A DNA stretch of 64,000 nt from Lysobacterales bacterium. Lineage in GTDB: Bacteria > Pseudomonadota > Gammaproteobacteria > Xanthomonadales > Rhodanobacteraceae. Positions 43,842-52,251 of this stretch are shown here, in pieces (positions within the stretch are counted from its first letter, which is position 1; each line of letters opens with the position of its first letter). Both the position numbers and the translations under genes were made by a program. The stretch is taken from the NCBI GenBank assembly GCA_016721015.1, contig JADKJL010000004.1, positions 186,001 to 250,000 on the forward strand. The letters run 5' to 3'. Below the pieces are notes generated by a model. The model saw only the letters and a list, made by a program, of their open reading frames with translations. It searched no databases and was not told the origin of the DNA.

Positions 43842-44975
43842 TTGGCGACCGTGAACGAGGCGAAGTTCAGCGCCATCGACCACGCGCACATGGCGCATGC
43901 CTTGCGCCTCGCCGAGCGCGGCCTGTTCACGACCCAACCAAACCCGCGGGTCGGCTGTGTCATCGCTCACGCTGACGAGATCGTCGGCAGTGGTTGGCAT
44001 CACCGCGCAGGTGAAGCCCATGCGGAAGTCTTCGCCCTTGCCGAAGCGGGTAAGCGAGCGCATGCAGCGACGGCTTACGTTACGCTCGAACCCTGCGCGC
44101 ACTTTGGGCGCACCCCGCCGTGCGCCGACGCCTTGATCGAAGCCGGTGTCGCCCGTGTCGTGGTTGCCCATGCGGATCCGTTCGACGCCGTCGATGGTCG
44201 CGGAATGGCGCGGTTGCGTGCTGCCGGAATCACGGTCGAAAGCGGACTCATGGCGGCGCCTGCGCGTGAACTCAATCGCGGGTTTTTTTCGCGCATCGAG
44301 CGCGGTCGACCTTGGTTGCGGGTCAAACTTGCGATGAGTCTCGATGGCCGCACCGCGCTGGCCAGTGGCGAATCGAAGTGGATCACCGGCAATGCCGCGC
44401 GTGCCGATGTGCAAGCTTGGCGCGCACGCAGTTCGGCGATCCTGAGTGCTATCGGCACCGTGCTGGCCGATGATCCGCAGCTGACTGTGCGCATTTCCGG
44501 GCCGATGTCCGATCATGGCGATGCAGCGCAGGTCGCGCCGCTGCGCGTCATTCTCGATCGGGATCTGCGCTCGCCGGCATCGGCGAACATCCTCGATGGC
44601 AGGGCGCCGACCCTGATCCTGCATGGCCGCGATGGCCGTCCTGTCGGTCAGCGCTTCGAGCGCGTCGAACTTGCCGCAGTTGAAATCCATGAAGGGCGAC
44701 TCGACCTGTCATCGGTACTCGCGCTGCTCGCGGCGCGCGACATCAACGAGATCCAGGTCGAAGCAGGGCCGACGCTTTGTGGCGCCTTGTTTGCCGAGGG
44801 TCTGGTCGATGAGCTGCTGCTGTATGTCGCGCCGATCCTGCTCGGCGACAATGCGCGACCCTTGCTTGCTCTGCCGGCATTGAGTGACATGTCGGCCCGC
44901 TGGAATCTCGGCGTGGTCGACCAGCGCATGCTCGGTGAGGATTGGCGATTGTTGTTGCGACCCCAGGAGGTGTGA
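43842..44975 (+). CDS. ribD: Bifunctional riboflavin biosynthesis deaminase/reductase RibD
   Basis: 377 residues from TTG 43842, with GGAGC five bases upstream; GTG 43851 is a less well spaced start. The N-terminal deaminase has the zinc motifs HAE (GEAHAEVFAL) and PCAHFGRTPPC. The C-terminal reductase has RPWLRVKLAMSLDGRTAL and EAGPTLCGALFAEGLVDELLLYVAP. It performs the second and third steps of riboflavin synthesis. An AGGAGG at its 3' end serves ribE. Confidence 0.94.
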   Translation: MATVNEAKFSAIDHAHMAHALRLAERGLFTTQPNPRVGCVIAHADEIVGSGWHHRAGEAHAEVFALAEAGKRAHAATAYVTLEPCAHFGRTPPCADALIEAGVARVVVAHADPFDAVDGRGMARLRAAGITVESGLMAAPARELNRGFFSRIERGRPWLRVKLAMSLDGRTALASGESKWITGNAARADVQAWRARSSAILSAIGTVLADDPQLTVRISGPMSDHGDAAQVAPLRVILDRDLRSPASANILDGRAPTLILHGRDGRPVGQRFERVELAAVEIHEGRLDLSSVLALLAARDINEIQVEAGPTLCGALFAEGLVDELLLYVAPILLGDNARPLLALPALSDMSARWNLGVVDQRMLGEDWRLLLRPQEV

Positions 44976-45707
44976 GTGTTTACCGGAATCATCCAGTCGA
45001 TCGGTCGCCTGGCCAGCAGCGAATTGCGCGGTGGCGATCGGCGCATGATTTTCAACGTCGGTTCGCTCGACCTAGATGACGTGCGAACGGGCGACAGCAT
45101 CGCCGTCGCTGGCGTCTGCCTGACCGCACTCGATATCACCACGGATTCGTTCGCCGCCGATGTCTCGCTCGAAACACTCAAGCTGACCACGCTGGGCGCA
45201 CTCGAGCCAGGCGAGCCGGTCAATCTGGAAAAAGCCTTGCGCCTGAGCGATCGATTGGGTGGACATCTGGTCTCGGGCCATGTCGACGGTCTCGGGAACG
45301 TCATCGATTTCCATGGCGACGCGCGATCACAGCGCTGGACGTTTGAAGTGCCTGCCATGCTTGCACGCTATATCGCGAGCAAGGGGTCGATCTGCATCGA
45401 TGGTGTCAGCCTCACCGTCAATGAAGTCGACGGCCTGCGTTTTGGCGTCAACCTGATCCCGCATACACAGCAGGTAACGACTTTCGGCACGCGCCGGATT
45501 GGCGATGCGGTCAACATCGAGGTCGATCGCATGGCACGTTATGCCGAGCGGCTGGCCGAATTCCGCGAAGCGAAAGACACAACCGATGTAGGAAGCGGCT
45601 TCAGCCGCGATGCGTTTCGTTGGGCATCACGAGCTGAAGCATCGCGGCTGAAGCCGCTTCCTACGAGTAAAGCTGCGTACGATGAAAGCAATTCACGGAA
45701 ACACGCC
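44976..45707 (+). CDS. ribE: Riboflavin synthase alpha chain, without its own stop codon
   Basis: Starts at GTG 44976 directly after the ribD stop. It converts two lumazines to riboflavin. Two lumazine-binding repeats are visible (MFTGIIQSIGRL...; HVDGLGNVIDF...), with VCLTALDI, LGGHLVSGHVDGLG, CIDGVSLTVNEVD and NLIPHTQQVTT. The family normally ends near residue 200. Here no stop occurs: translation passes through a REP palindrome (45588-45664, peptide VGSGFSRDA...RLKPLPT) and continues in frame into ribB at ATG 45708. The product may be a RibE-RibB fusion, or ribB may be reinitiated internally. Confidence 0.88.
45588..45664. repeat. REP palindrome at the ribE-ribB junction
   Basis: Perfect 26-bp arms: GTAGGAAGCGGCTTCAGCCG... 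(45588-45613) and complement (45639-45664), with a 25-bp loop. It is translated in frame as the linker between RibE and RibB. Confidence 0.88.
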
Positions 45708-46816
45708 ATGAGCTTCAACACGATCCCCGATATCCTCGATGACATCCGCGCCGGGCGCATGGTCGTGATCCTTGACGACGAGGATCGCGAGAACGAGGGT
45801 GATCTGGTCATGGCCGCCGAGAAGGTGCGCCCCGAGGACATCAACTTCATGGTGCGTGAGGCGCGCGGACTGGTTTGCCTGACCCTGACCGCCGCGCGTT
45901 GCCGCCAGCTCGGTCTGAAGCCGATGGTGCACAACAACACCTCCTCGCATCACACCAATTTCACTGTCTCGATCGAAGCGGCCGAAGGCGTCACCACCGG
46001 CATTTCCGCCTACGATCGCGCACACACGATCCAGACCGCGGTGGCCAGAGATGCGCGGCCGGAACATCTGGCACAGCCCGGTCACATCTTTCCGTTGACC
46101 GCACAGACGGGCGGCGTGCTGGTGCGCGCCGGACACACCGAAGCAGCTTGTGACCTGGCCACGATGGCCGGGCTTGAGCCTGCCGGCGTGATCGTCGAGG
46201 TGATGGACGAAGACGGCACCATGGCGCGCCGGCCCGCGCTCGAAGCGTTCGCGCTCAAGCATGGACTGAAGATCGGCTCGATTGCCGACCTGATCCGTTA
46301 CCGCTTGCAAACCGAAAACACGATCGAACGCGTGCACGATGCGGCCGTCGATACCGAATCCGGCGCGTTCCGTCTGGTCGTCTATCGGGATCTGTTGCAA
46401 GAAGGCCCTGCACTTCGCCCTGGTGCGCGGCAGCGTCGATGACGGCCAGCCGGTGCTTACCCGCGTGCATGTGCGCAACGCACTTTCCGATGTGTTGCAT
46501 CTGCGCCGTGATGACCTGGGCTTGACGATCAATTCCGCCATGCGCCGCATTGCCGAGGAGAATCGCGGCATCGTCGTGGTCCTCAGCGAAACCGGCGAGG
46601 CCGAAGCCCTGCTCGACAGCCTGACCGGGAAAACTGCCGCCGGAGAAGGTCGATGCGTCGCGCGAGTGGCGTCGCAACGGACTCGGTGCACAGATTCTCG
46701 CTGACCTCGGCGTGCGCCACCTGCGCGTACTCGGCACGCCACGCAAGCTGGTCGGCCTGGCCGGGTTCGATCTCGATATCGTCGGCTATGAGGATGCCAG
46801 CGCGCGGATCGGCTAG
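45708..46816 (+). pseudogene. ribB: 3,4-dihydroxy-2-butanone 4-phosphate synthase with degenerate GCH II-like domain; two frameshifts
   Basis: ATG 45708 has GGAA seven bases upstream. The DHBP synthase domain is intact (MVVILDDEDRENEGDLVMAAE; RAGHTEAACDLATMAGLEPAGVI). Frame breaks occur near 46400 (CAAGAAGG) and near 46633 (GGGAAAACTG). Removing one A at each gives a continuous 368-residue product ending GYEDASARIG, stop 46814-46816. The C-terminal domain (HFALVRGSVDDG..., WRRNGLGAQILADLGV) lacks the zinc cysteines and RQEGRG motif of active GTP cyclohydrolase II, so only the RibB activity is expected. Both breaks are single-A insertions and may be sequence errors. Confidence 0.85.
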
Positions 46817-46833
46817 TCCAATAGCCTGTCAAA

Positions 46834-47300
46834 CGTGGGAGCGACTTCAGTCGCGATGCTACGGTTTTCTTGCTCCGGCCAGAGCAGAAGAATTCATGCT
46901 CTGGTGAGTCAGCGCTGCGCGCTGACGGTTCTGTCGGTCGCTGCGACAAATGTTCAATTGCAGATTGAGCATGCTGGTTTCCGGAAGGGCATTCATGCCC
47001 GATGCCACGCGTGACGGAGAGCATCGCGGCTGAAGGACGTCCGCTTTCGGGACGGCTGAAGCCGCTTCCTACAACGAAGCGGCAACGCGTTAAACGTCAA
47101 CCAATCCCGCGTCGCCGCTCGCCCGCTCTTCCGTAGGAGAGGCCTTCAGGCCCGATGCTCTTTGACCAGATTGCGAAAAGAGCATCGCGGCCGAAGCCGC
47201 TTCCTACAACGAAGCGGCAACGCGTTAAACGTCAACCAATCCCGCGCCCAGGATCTACATCTTCTGTAGGAAGGGCATTCATGCCCGATGCTTTGCGTTT
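46834..47300. repeat. Cluster of REP elements with a 54-bp direct repeat
   Basis: At least five REP-type half or full palindromes lie here (about 46834, 46979-47075, 47132-47206, 47265-47300). An identical 54-bp segment, starting GAAGCCGCTTCCTACAACGA, occurs at 47058-47111 and 47193-47246, giving a 135-bp period. No gene is visible from 46817 to 47318. Confidence 0.75.
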
Positions 47301-47318
47301 GCCACGCATCAAAGCCGA

Positions 47319-48722
47319 TCAGTTCGCCCGCGCCAGATCATCGAGCAACACCTTGAGGAAACGCGCCGCGTCACCGCCGGTGGCGGCGCGATGGTCGAAG
47401 GTCAGCGACAGTGGAATGACCTTGTGCGATTCGAAGCCGCCCATGACCGGAGTCATCTGGTGGCGACCCTTGCCGGCAGCGATGATCGCGACGGTTGGTG
47501 GCACCACGATCGGTGTCGCGTAGCGTCCGGCAAACACGCCGAAGTTCGATAGCGAGATCGTATAGCCCTTCAGTTCCTCGGCCGGAATGCTGCGGCTGAC
47601 GACCTGGTCACGCAGGCGATTGACCGCCTGGCGGATGCCATTGGCATCGAGCACGTCGGCATTGCGCAGGGCCGGCACGAACAAGCCATCGTCGGTATCC
47701 ACGGCGATGCCGATGTCAACGTGCGGATGCAGGGTGCGGGTGAGGTTTTCGCCATCGAACCAGGCATTCAGCGCGGGCACGGCCTGGCAGGCACGCACGA
47801 TCGCACGGATCAGGCGCACGGTGATGTCGTTGCCCGGCGCCCAGGCGTGGATGTCGGCATCGTCGCAAAGCATGGTCGGCACGACCTGCGCATGCGCCGC
47901 GGCCATCACACGCGCCATGTTGCGGCGCACGCCCTTGAGTTGTTCCGGTTGGCCGCTGAGGTGCTGGCTCGGCGGTGTGGTGCGCATCGGCTGGCCGGAA
48001 GCGGATAGCGCCGTCCGTTCGCTGGCGGAGCGCTGGGCTACCGGTGCGGCGGGCGCTGGACTGGCAGGCGCGGCTGCACGGGGCGGGGCCGGCGTGGCGC
48101 CGATGCGTGCAGTGCCGGCTTCTGCCGCGCGCTTGACATCGCCGAGTGTAACCACGCCATCAGCACCGCTGGGTTTGACCTGGGTCAGGTCGACGCCGAG
48201 CTTTTTGGCCATCGCACGCACGGCGGGCACCGCCTTGACGCCGCCCACGTTCGAGGTCTGCTCGGCATGCACGCGGTCGCTTGCCTCCATGGCGCCAACC
48301 ACGGTGCCGGAATCGGCACGGCCGGCGCCTTCACTCTTGCTGGCCTGACTCGCTTCAGCGGACGCGGCAACTTTGGCCGCTTGCGCTGGCGCAGGATCGG
48401 TCGTGGTCGCTGCGGCCGTCTTCGGTGGACCGTGGTGGTGACCGGTTTCCTGCGCATCGGCGCGTTGCGGCAGGCTTGCATCAATCTCGATCTCGATCAG
48501 CGCGGCTCCGGTGACAATCACGTCACCTTCCTTGCCGTGCTGCTTGACGACCTTGCCCGAAAAAGGCGAGGGCACTTCTACGACGGCCTTGGCCGTTTCC
48601 ATCGAAACCAGCGGCTCATCGAGACGCGCGATGTCACCGGTCTTGACGAACCATTCGACGATGGTGGCGTCAGGCAGACCTTCGCCGAGGTCGGGAAGGT
48701 GGAATGTCTTGGTCTCGCTCAT
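47319..48722 (-). CDS. bkdB: 2-oxoacid dehydrogenase E2 (branched-chain type dihydrolipoamide acyltransferase)
   Basis: 467 residues. The lipoyl domain carries the lipoylated lysine K45 in SMETAKAVVEVPSPFSGKV. An Ala-rich linker leads to a peripheral-subunit-binding domain (VPAVRAMAKKLGVDLTQVKPSGADGVVTLGDV, about 160-195), then the catalytic domain (from about 260). The usual HRxxDG catalytic motif reads HRAATGG, with the histidine kept and Asp replaced by Thr. With the E1 genes upstream it converts branched-chain 2-oxoacids to acyl-CoA. No E3 gene follows. A gap of 17 bp separates it from E1 beta. Confidence 0.87.
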   Translation of the reverse strand: MSETKTFHLPDLGEGLPDATIVEWFVKTGDIARLDEPLVSMETAKAVVEVPSPFSGKVVKQHGKEGDVIVTGAALIEIEIDASLPQRADAQETGHHHGPPKTAAATTTDPAPAQAAKVAASAEASQASKSEGAGRADSGTVVGAMEASDRVHAEQTSNVGGVKAVPAVRAMAKKLGVDLTQVKPSGADGVVTLGDVKRAAEAGTARIGATPAPPRAAAPASPAPAAPVAQRSASERTALSASGQPMRTTPPSQHLSGQPEQLKGVRRNMARVMAAAHAQVVPTMLCDDADIHAWAPGNDITVRLIRAIVRACQAVPALNAWFDGENLTRTLHPHVDIGIAVDTDDGLFVPALRNADVLDANGIRQAVNRLRDQVVSRSIPAEELKGYTISLSNFGVFAGRYATPIVVPPTVAIIAAGKGRHQMTPVMGGFESHKVIPLSLTFDHRAATGGDAARFLKVLLDDLARAN

Positions 48723-48739
48723 GCATATGCTCCGTTGGC

Positions 48740-49720
48740 TCAGCTTGCGGCCAGTGTGCGTTTGGCCGCGGCGACGATCTTGTCGGCGCTCGGCAGGTAT
48801 TTCATCTCAAGGCGGAACAACGGGATGTGCGTGTCATAGCCGGTCACGCGCTCGACCGGTGCGACCAGATCGTACATCGCATGCTCGGCAAGACGCGCCG
48901 AAATCTCGGCGCCGAAGCCGGCGGTACGCGGTGCTTCATGGACGATCACGCAACGACCGGTCTTGCGCACCGATTCGTGGATGGTGTCGAAATCGAGCGG
49001 CTTCAGCGTCGCAACATCGATGACTTCGGCGCTGATGCCTTCCTTTGCCAGCGCCTCGGCCGCTTCCAGCGTTTCCTTGACCTGCGCGCCCCAGGTGACC
49101 AGGGTCACATCACTGCCATCGCGGAGTACGAAGCAGACATCCAGAGGCAAGGCTTCACCGTCATCGGGCACTTCTTCCTTGTACTGGCGATAGATGCGTT
49201 TGGGCTCAAAGAAGATCACCGGATCGGGATCGCGGATCGCCGCCAGCAGCAGGCCATAGGCACGACCCGGTGAGGACGGCAGGACAACGCGCAGTCCCGG
49301 AACATTGGTGAACAAGGCCTCGTTGGCTTCGGAATGATGCTCGGGTGCACGGATGCCGCCGCCCCAGGGAGCGCGCCACACGGCGGGCACGGTCATGCGG
49401 CCGCGTGTGCGGTTACGAAAGCGCGCGGCGTGGCAAATGATCTGCTCCAGCATGGCGTAGATGAAACCCTCGAACTGCGCTTCGGCCACCGGTTTCATGC
49501 CTTGCGCGGCGAGGCCGACGGTGATGCCGGCAATGGTGGTTTCATCGAGAGGCGTGTCGATCACGCGCTCCGGGCCGAACTTGTCGATCAGGCCCTGGGT
49601 GGCGCGAAACACGCCGCCGTTGACGCCGACATCTTCGCCGAGCACGACCACGCTCGGGTCGTGCTGCATTTCCCAGGCCAGGGCCTGGGTGACTGCTTCG
49701 ATCAGGGTGATTTGAGCCAT
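48740..49720 (-). CDS. bkdA2: 2-oxoacid dehydrogenase E1 component, beta subunit
   Basis: 326 residues from ATG 49720 (MAQITLIEAVTQALAWEMQHDP). Thiamine-diphosphate transketolase-like fold: VVVLGEDVGVNGGVFRATQGLIDKFG, ERVIDTPLDETTIAGITVGLAAQGMKPVAEAQFEGFIY and the C-terminal RCVIVHEAPRTAGFGAEISA. It is most like branched-chain 2-oxoacid and acetoin/pyruvate E1 beta chains; the branched-chain role is from context. A REP palindrome separates it from E1 alpha. Confidence 0.9.
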   Translation of the reverse strand: MAQITLIEAVTQALAWEMQHDPSVVVLGEDVGVNGGVFRATQGLIDKFGPERVIDTPLDETTIAGITVGLAAQGMKPVAEAQFEGFIYAMLEQIICHAARFRNRTRGRMTVPAVWRAPWGGGIRAPEHHSEANEALFTNVPGLRVVLPSSPGRAYGLLLAAIRDPDPVIFFEPKRIYRQYKEEVPDDGEALPLDVCFVLRDGSDVTLVTWGAQVKETLEAAEALAKEGISAEVIDVATLKPLDFDTIHESVRKTGRCVIVHEAPRTAGFGAEISARLAEHAMYDLVAPVERVTGYDTHIPLFRLEMKYLPSADKIVAAAKRTLAAS

Positions 49721-49795
49721 GGTGTGAGTTCGTCAGTAGTGCATTGGATGGTCGGAGTGAATCGATGTCGCGCATGCCAATTGAATTGCTGCCCC

Positions 49796-49872
49796 GTGGG
49801 AAGCGGCTTCAGCCGCGATGCTCTTGCTCCGGGTCAACGTGAAAAAGCATCGCGGCTGAAGCCGCTTCCTAC
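49796..49872. repeat. REP palindrome between the E1 alpha and E1 beta genes
   Basis: GTGGGAAGCGGCTTCAGCCG... (from 49796) pairs with ...GCGGCTGAAGCCGCTTCCTAC ending at 49872. It is located inside a three-gene operon, where such hairpins can shield mRNA 3' ends. Confidence 0.85.
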
Positions 49873-49890
49873 GTAACAGGTGGAGCGGCG

Positions 49891-50967
49891 TCAGCCACGC
49901 TTTTCCCAGGCCAAAGCCTCGTCGCGCTGGGCGATGAGATCCGGTGGAAGTTCGGCATAGGTGTAATCGAACATCGATTCAAGCGGCTGGGTCTTGGTTG
50001 CAAGATAGGCGTTGACTTCGGCGTCGGCGTATTTCGAGGCCTGCTCCTTGAGCGTGGCTTCCTCTTCCTCGGTCCACGCATTGAGCGACATCAGATAGGC
50101 CTTCAGGCGTCGCAGCGGTTCGCGCAACCAGGCATCCTTGACCTCCTGCTGGTCTCGATAGCGGCGCGCATCATCGGCGGTGGTGTGATCGGAGAGGCGA
50201 TAGGTGACCGCCTCGATGACCATGCCGCCATGGCCGTTGCGCGCCCGCTTGAGCGCGTGATCCATGGCGTAGCGCATGGCGATCAGGTCGTTGCCATCGA
50301 CCTGGATGCATTCGAGACCGGCGGCGATGCCTTTCTGGGCCAGGGTCTTGGCGCCGGTCTGCGCATTGCGTGGCACCGAGATCGCCCACTGGTTGTTGAC
50401 GATCACCGCGACCAGCGGCAGGGTCATGGCCCCGGCGACATTGATCGCGCTGTTGAAGTCGGCCTTGGATGATCCGCCGTCGCCAATCGTGCACACCGCC
50501 ACGCGCGGTTCCTTGCGGATCTTGAAGGCGAGTGCCGCACCTGCCGCGTGCAGGCATTGCGTGCCGATCGGGACGCACCAGGCGAAATCATGCGCGGGGC
50601 CGGAAAAATCGTTGCCACGCTCGTCGCCACCCCAGTACATCAGGAGTTCGCGCGGCTTCACGCCGCGGTGGAACTGCACGCCGTACTCGCGGTAGCTGGG
50701 AGCAAAGCAATCGTCCTCCTGCATGGCGCTGCCGATGGCCAGATAAGTCGCCTCGTGGCCCAGGCAGGGCGCGTAGGTGCCGAGCTTGCCGGTGCGCTGC
50801 AAGGCGATCGCCTTGGCGTCGAAAATGCGCACCATGAACATTTCCTGGTACAGCTTGACCAGTTGCCGGATGTCGCGGGCAAAGGCAGGCAGGTCATCAC
50901 GGACGAGCTTGCCGTCGGCGTCCATGAACTGCAGGTATTCGATTTCAAACGTGGCGGCTATGGGCAC
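49891..50967 (-). CDS. bkdA1: 2-oxoacid dehydrogenase E1 component, alpha subunit
   Basis: 358 residues from GTG 50967, with GGAG six bases upstream; the frame is open to TTG 50997. The ThDP-binding motif is visible as IGDGGSSKADFNSAINVAGAMTLPLVAVIVNNQWAISVP. LGTYAPCLGHEATYLAIGSAMQEDDCFAPSYREYG and the C-terminal DHTTADDARRYR are typical E1 alpha segments. It is the first gene of the operon and decarboxylates 2-oxoacids such as 2-oxoisovalerate. Confidence 0.9.
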   Translation of the reverse strand: MPIAATFEIEYLQFMDADGKLVRDDLPAFARDIRQLVKLYQEMFMVRIFDAKAIALQRTGKLGTYAPCLGHEATYLAIGSAMQEDDCFAPSYREYGVQFHRGVKPRELLMYWGGDERGNDFSGPAHDFAWCVPIGTQCLHAAGAALAFKIRKEPRVAVCTIGDGGSSKADFNSAINVAGAMTLPLVAVIVNNQWAISVPRNAQTGAKTLAQKGIAAGLECIQVDGNDLIAMRYAMDHALKRARNGHGGMVIEAVTYRLSDHTTADDARRYRDQQEVKDAWLREPLRRLKAYLMSLNAWTEEEEATLKEQASKYADAEVNAYLATKTQPLESMFDYTYAELPPDLIAQRDEALAWEKRG

Positions 50968-51291
50968 GGAATTCTCCACTGGATCGCGTTTCGGCAAGAC
51001 AACGCGGACTGGCCTTGATCGGGCCGGAGGTTTTCTTTTGGTCGCAGCGCTCCGTCACGATGGGTGACGGCTCCTGGGAGTCGGCGCGAACGTATCGTGC
51101 GGGATCCGGATCCAGTGCCGGACGGCTCGATACTGTGCCGTATTCTGTTCCAGCGTTGCTGACAACTCCGCTATTGATAGCAAGCGTGGCTGCGTCGCGC
51201 AAGGATCGCCGCAGCAACTGGCGTGAATGCTGACGCTGGCGATTGAGGTGCGCCTCGGGTAGCGTGCCGTCTTCACTTGCACGCGGTGTTG
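50968..51291. other. Divergent intergenic region, no gene seen
   Basis: 324 bp between the divergent bkdA1 and tryptophan dioxygenase genes. Short frames on both strands lack family likeness and ribosome-binding sites. The region must hold both promoters, but I could not single out convincing -35/-10 pairs or a palindromic operator. Confidence 0.6.
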
Positions 51292-52143
51292 ATGAACATG
51301 GAAAACCGACGCGAACTCGAACAAGGCATCGAGGTTGATCTGCGCGATCGCCAGAATTATGGCGGTTATCTGCAACTGGACACCCTGTTGTCCGCGCAAA
51401 AGCCGCTCAGCGATCCGCCGCATCACGACGAGATGCTGTTCATCGTCCAGCATCATGTCAGCGAACTGTGGATGAAGCTGATCATCCACGAATTACGCTC
51501 GGCGACCGCGCTGCTTGCGATCGACCAGACCGATTCGTGCCTGAAGATCCTCGCCAGGGTCAAGCAGATTCAGCGTCAGTTGTTCGAGCAGTGGGCGGTT
51601 CTGGAAACGCTGACGCCGACCGAATACCAGCAATTTCGCCATGTGCTCGGCCCGGCATCGGGGTTCCAGTCACAGCAGTACCGCATGATCGAATTTCTGC
51701 TGGGCAACAAGAATGCCGACATGCTGGCGGTGTTCAATCACGATCCCGTGCGCCAGGCTGAATTGCGCGGCGTGCTTGAGGCGCCGAGCCTGTACGACGA
51801 GTTCCTTCGCCATCTGGCCCGTGCGGGTCATGCGATTCCGGCGGACTGTGTCGAGCGTGACTGGTCACTGCCGCATCGACGTCGCGAGGAACTGGTGCCG
51901 GTGTTCAAGCGCATCTACGAGAACGCCGACGAGTTCTGGTCGGAATACCACTTCTGTGAACAACTGGTCGATGTCGAAGAGTCATTCCAGCTCTGGCGTT
52001 TCCGTCACATGAAAACAGTGGAACGCATCATCGGTCACAAGCGCGGTACCGGCGGATCTTCGGGCGTCGGATTCCTCAAGAAGGCGCTCGATCTGACCTT
52101 CTTTCCCGAACTGCTCGAAGTGCGCACGGTGATCGGCACCTGA
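51292..52143 (+). CDS. kynA: Tryptophan 2,3-dioxygenase
   Basis: 283 residues from ATG 51292 (51298 is also possible). A haem enzyme that opens the tryptophan indole ring to N-formylkynurenine. Family signatures: NYGGYLQLDTLLSAQKPLS, HHDEMLFIVQHHVSELWMKLIIHEL (with the haem-pocket histidine), FRHVLGPASGFQSQQYRMIEFLLGNKN and RIIGHKRGTGGSSGVGFLKKAL (distal loop GTGGSSG). Kynureninase or formamidase genes are not nearby. Confidence 0.95.
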   Translation: MNMENRRELEQGIEVDLRDRQNYGGYLQLDTLLSAQKPLSDPPHHDEMLFIVQHHVSELWMKLIIHELRSATALLAIDQTDSCLKILARVKQIQRQLFEQWAVLETLTPTEYQQFRHVLGPASGFQSQQYRMIEFLLGNKNADMLAVFNHDPVRQAELRGVLEAPSLYDEFLRHLARAGHAIPADCVERDWSLPHRRREELVPVFKRIYENADEFWSEYHFCEQLVDVEESFQLWRFRHMKTVERIIGHKRGTGGSSGVGFLKKALDLTFFPELLEVRTVIGT

Positions 52144-52251
52144 TTTCTCATCGAACCCTGCTGCGTTGCAGCAGCGGCTTCGATATTTGACGCCGATGGC
52201 CGGGTCGGTAATCCTCGCCCGGTTTACCCCTGTTCATCGACGGAGAACTGC

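Noticed and set aside
49334..49876. Plus-strand frame ending in VGSGFSRDA...RLKPLPT
   Set aside because: Antisense to E1 beta and its tail is just the translated REP element.
50945..51217. 90-codon minus-strand frame in the bkdA1-kynA gap
   Set aside because: No ribosome-binding site, no family likeness, overlaps the bkdA1 start.
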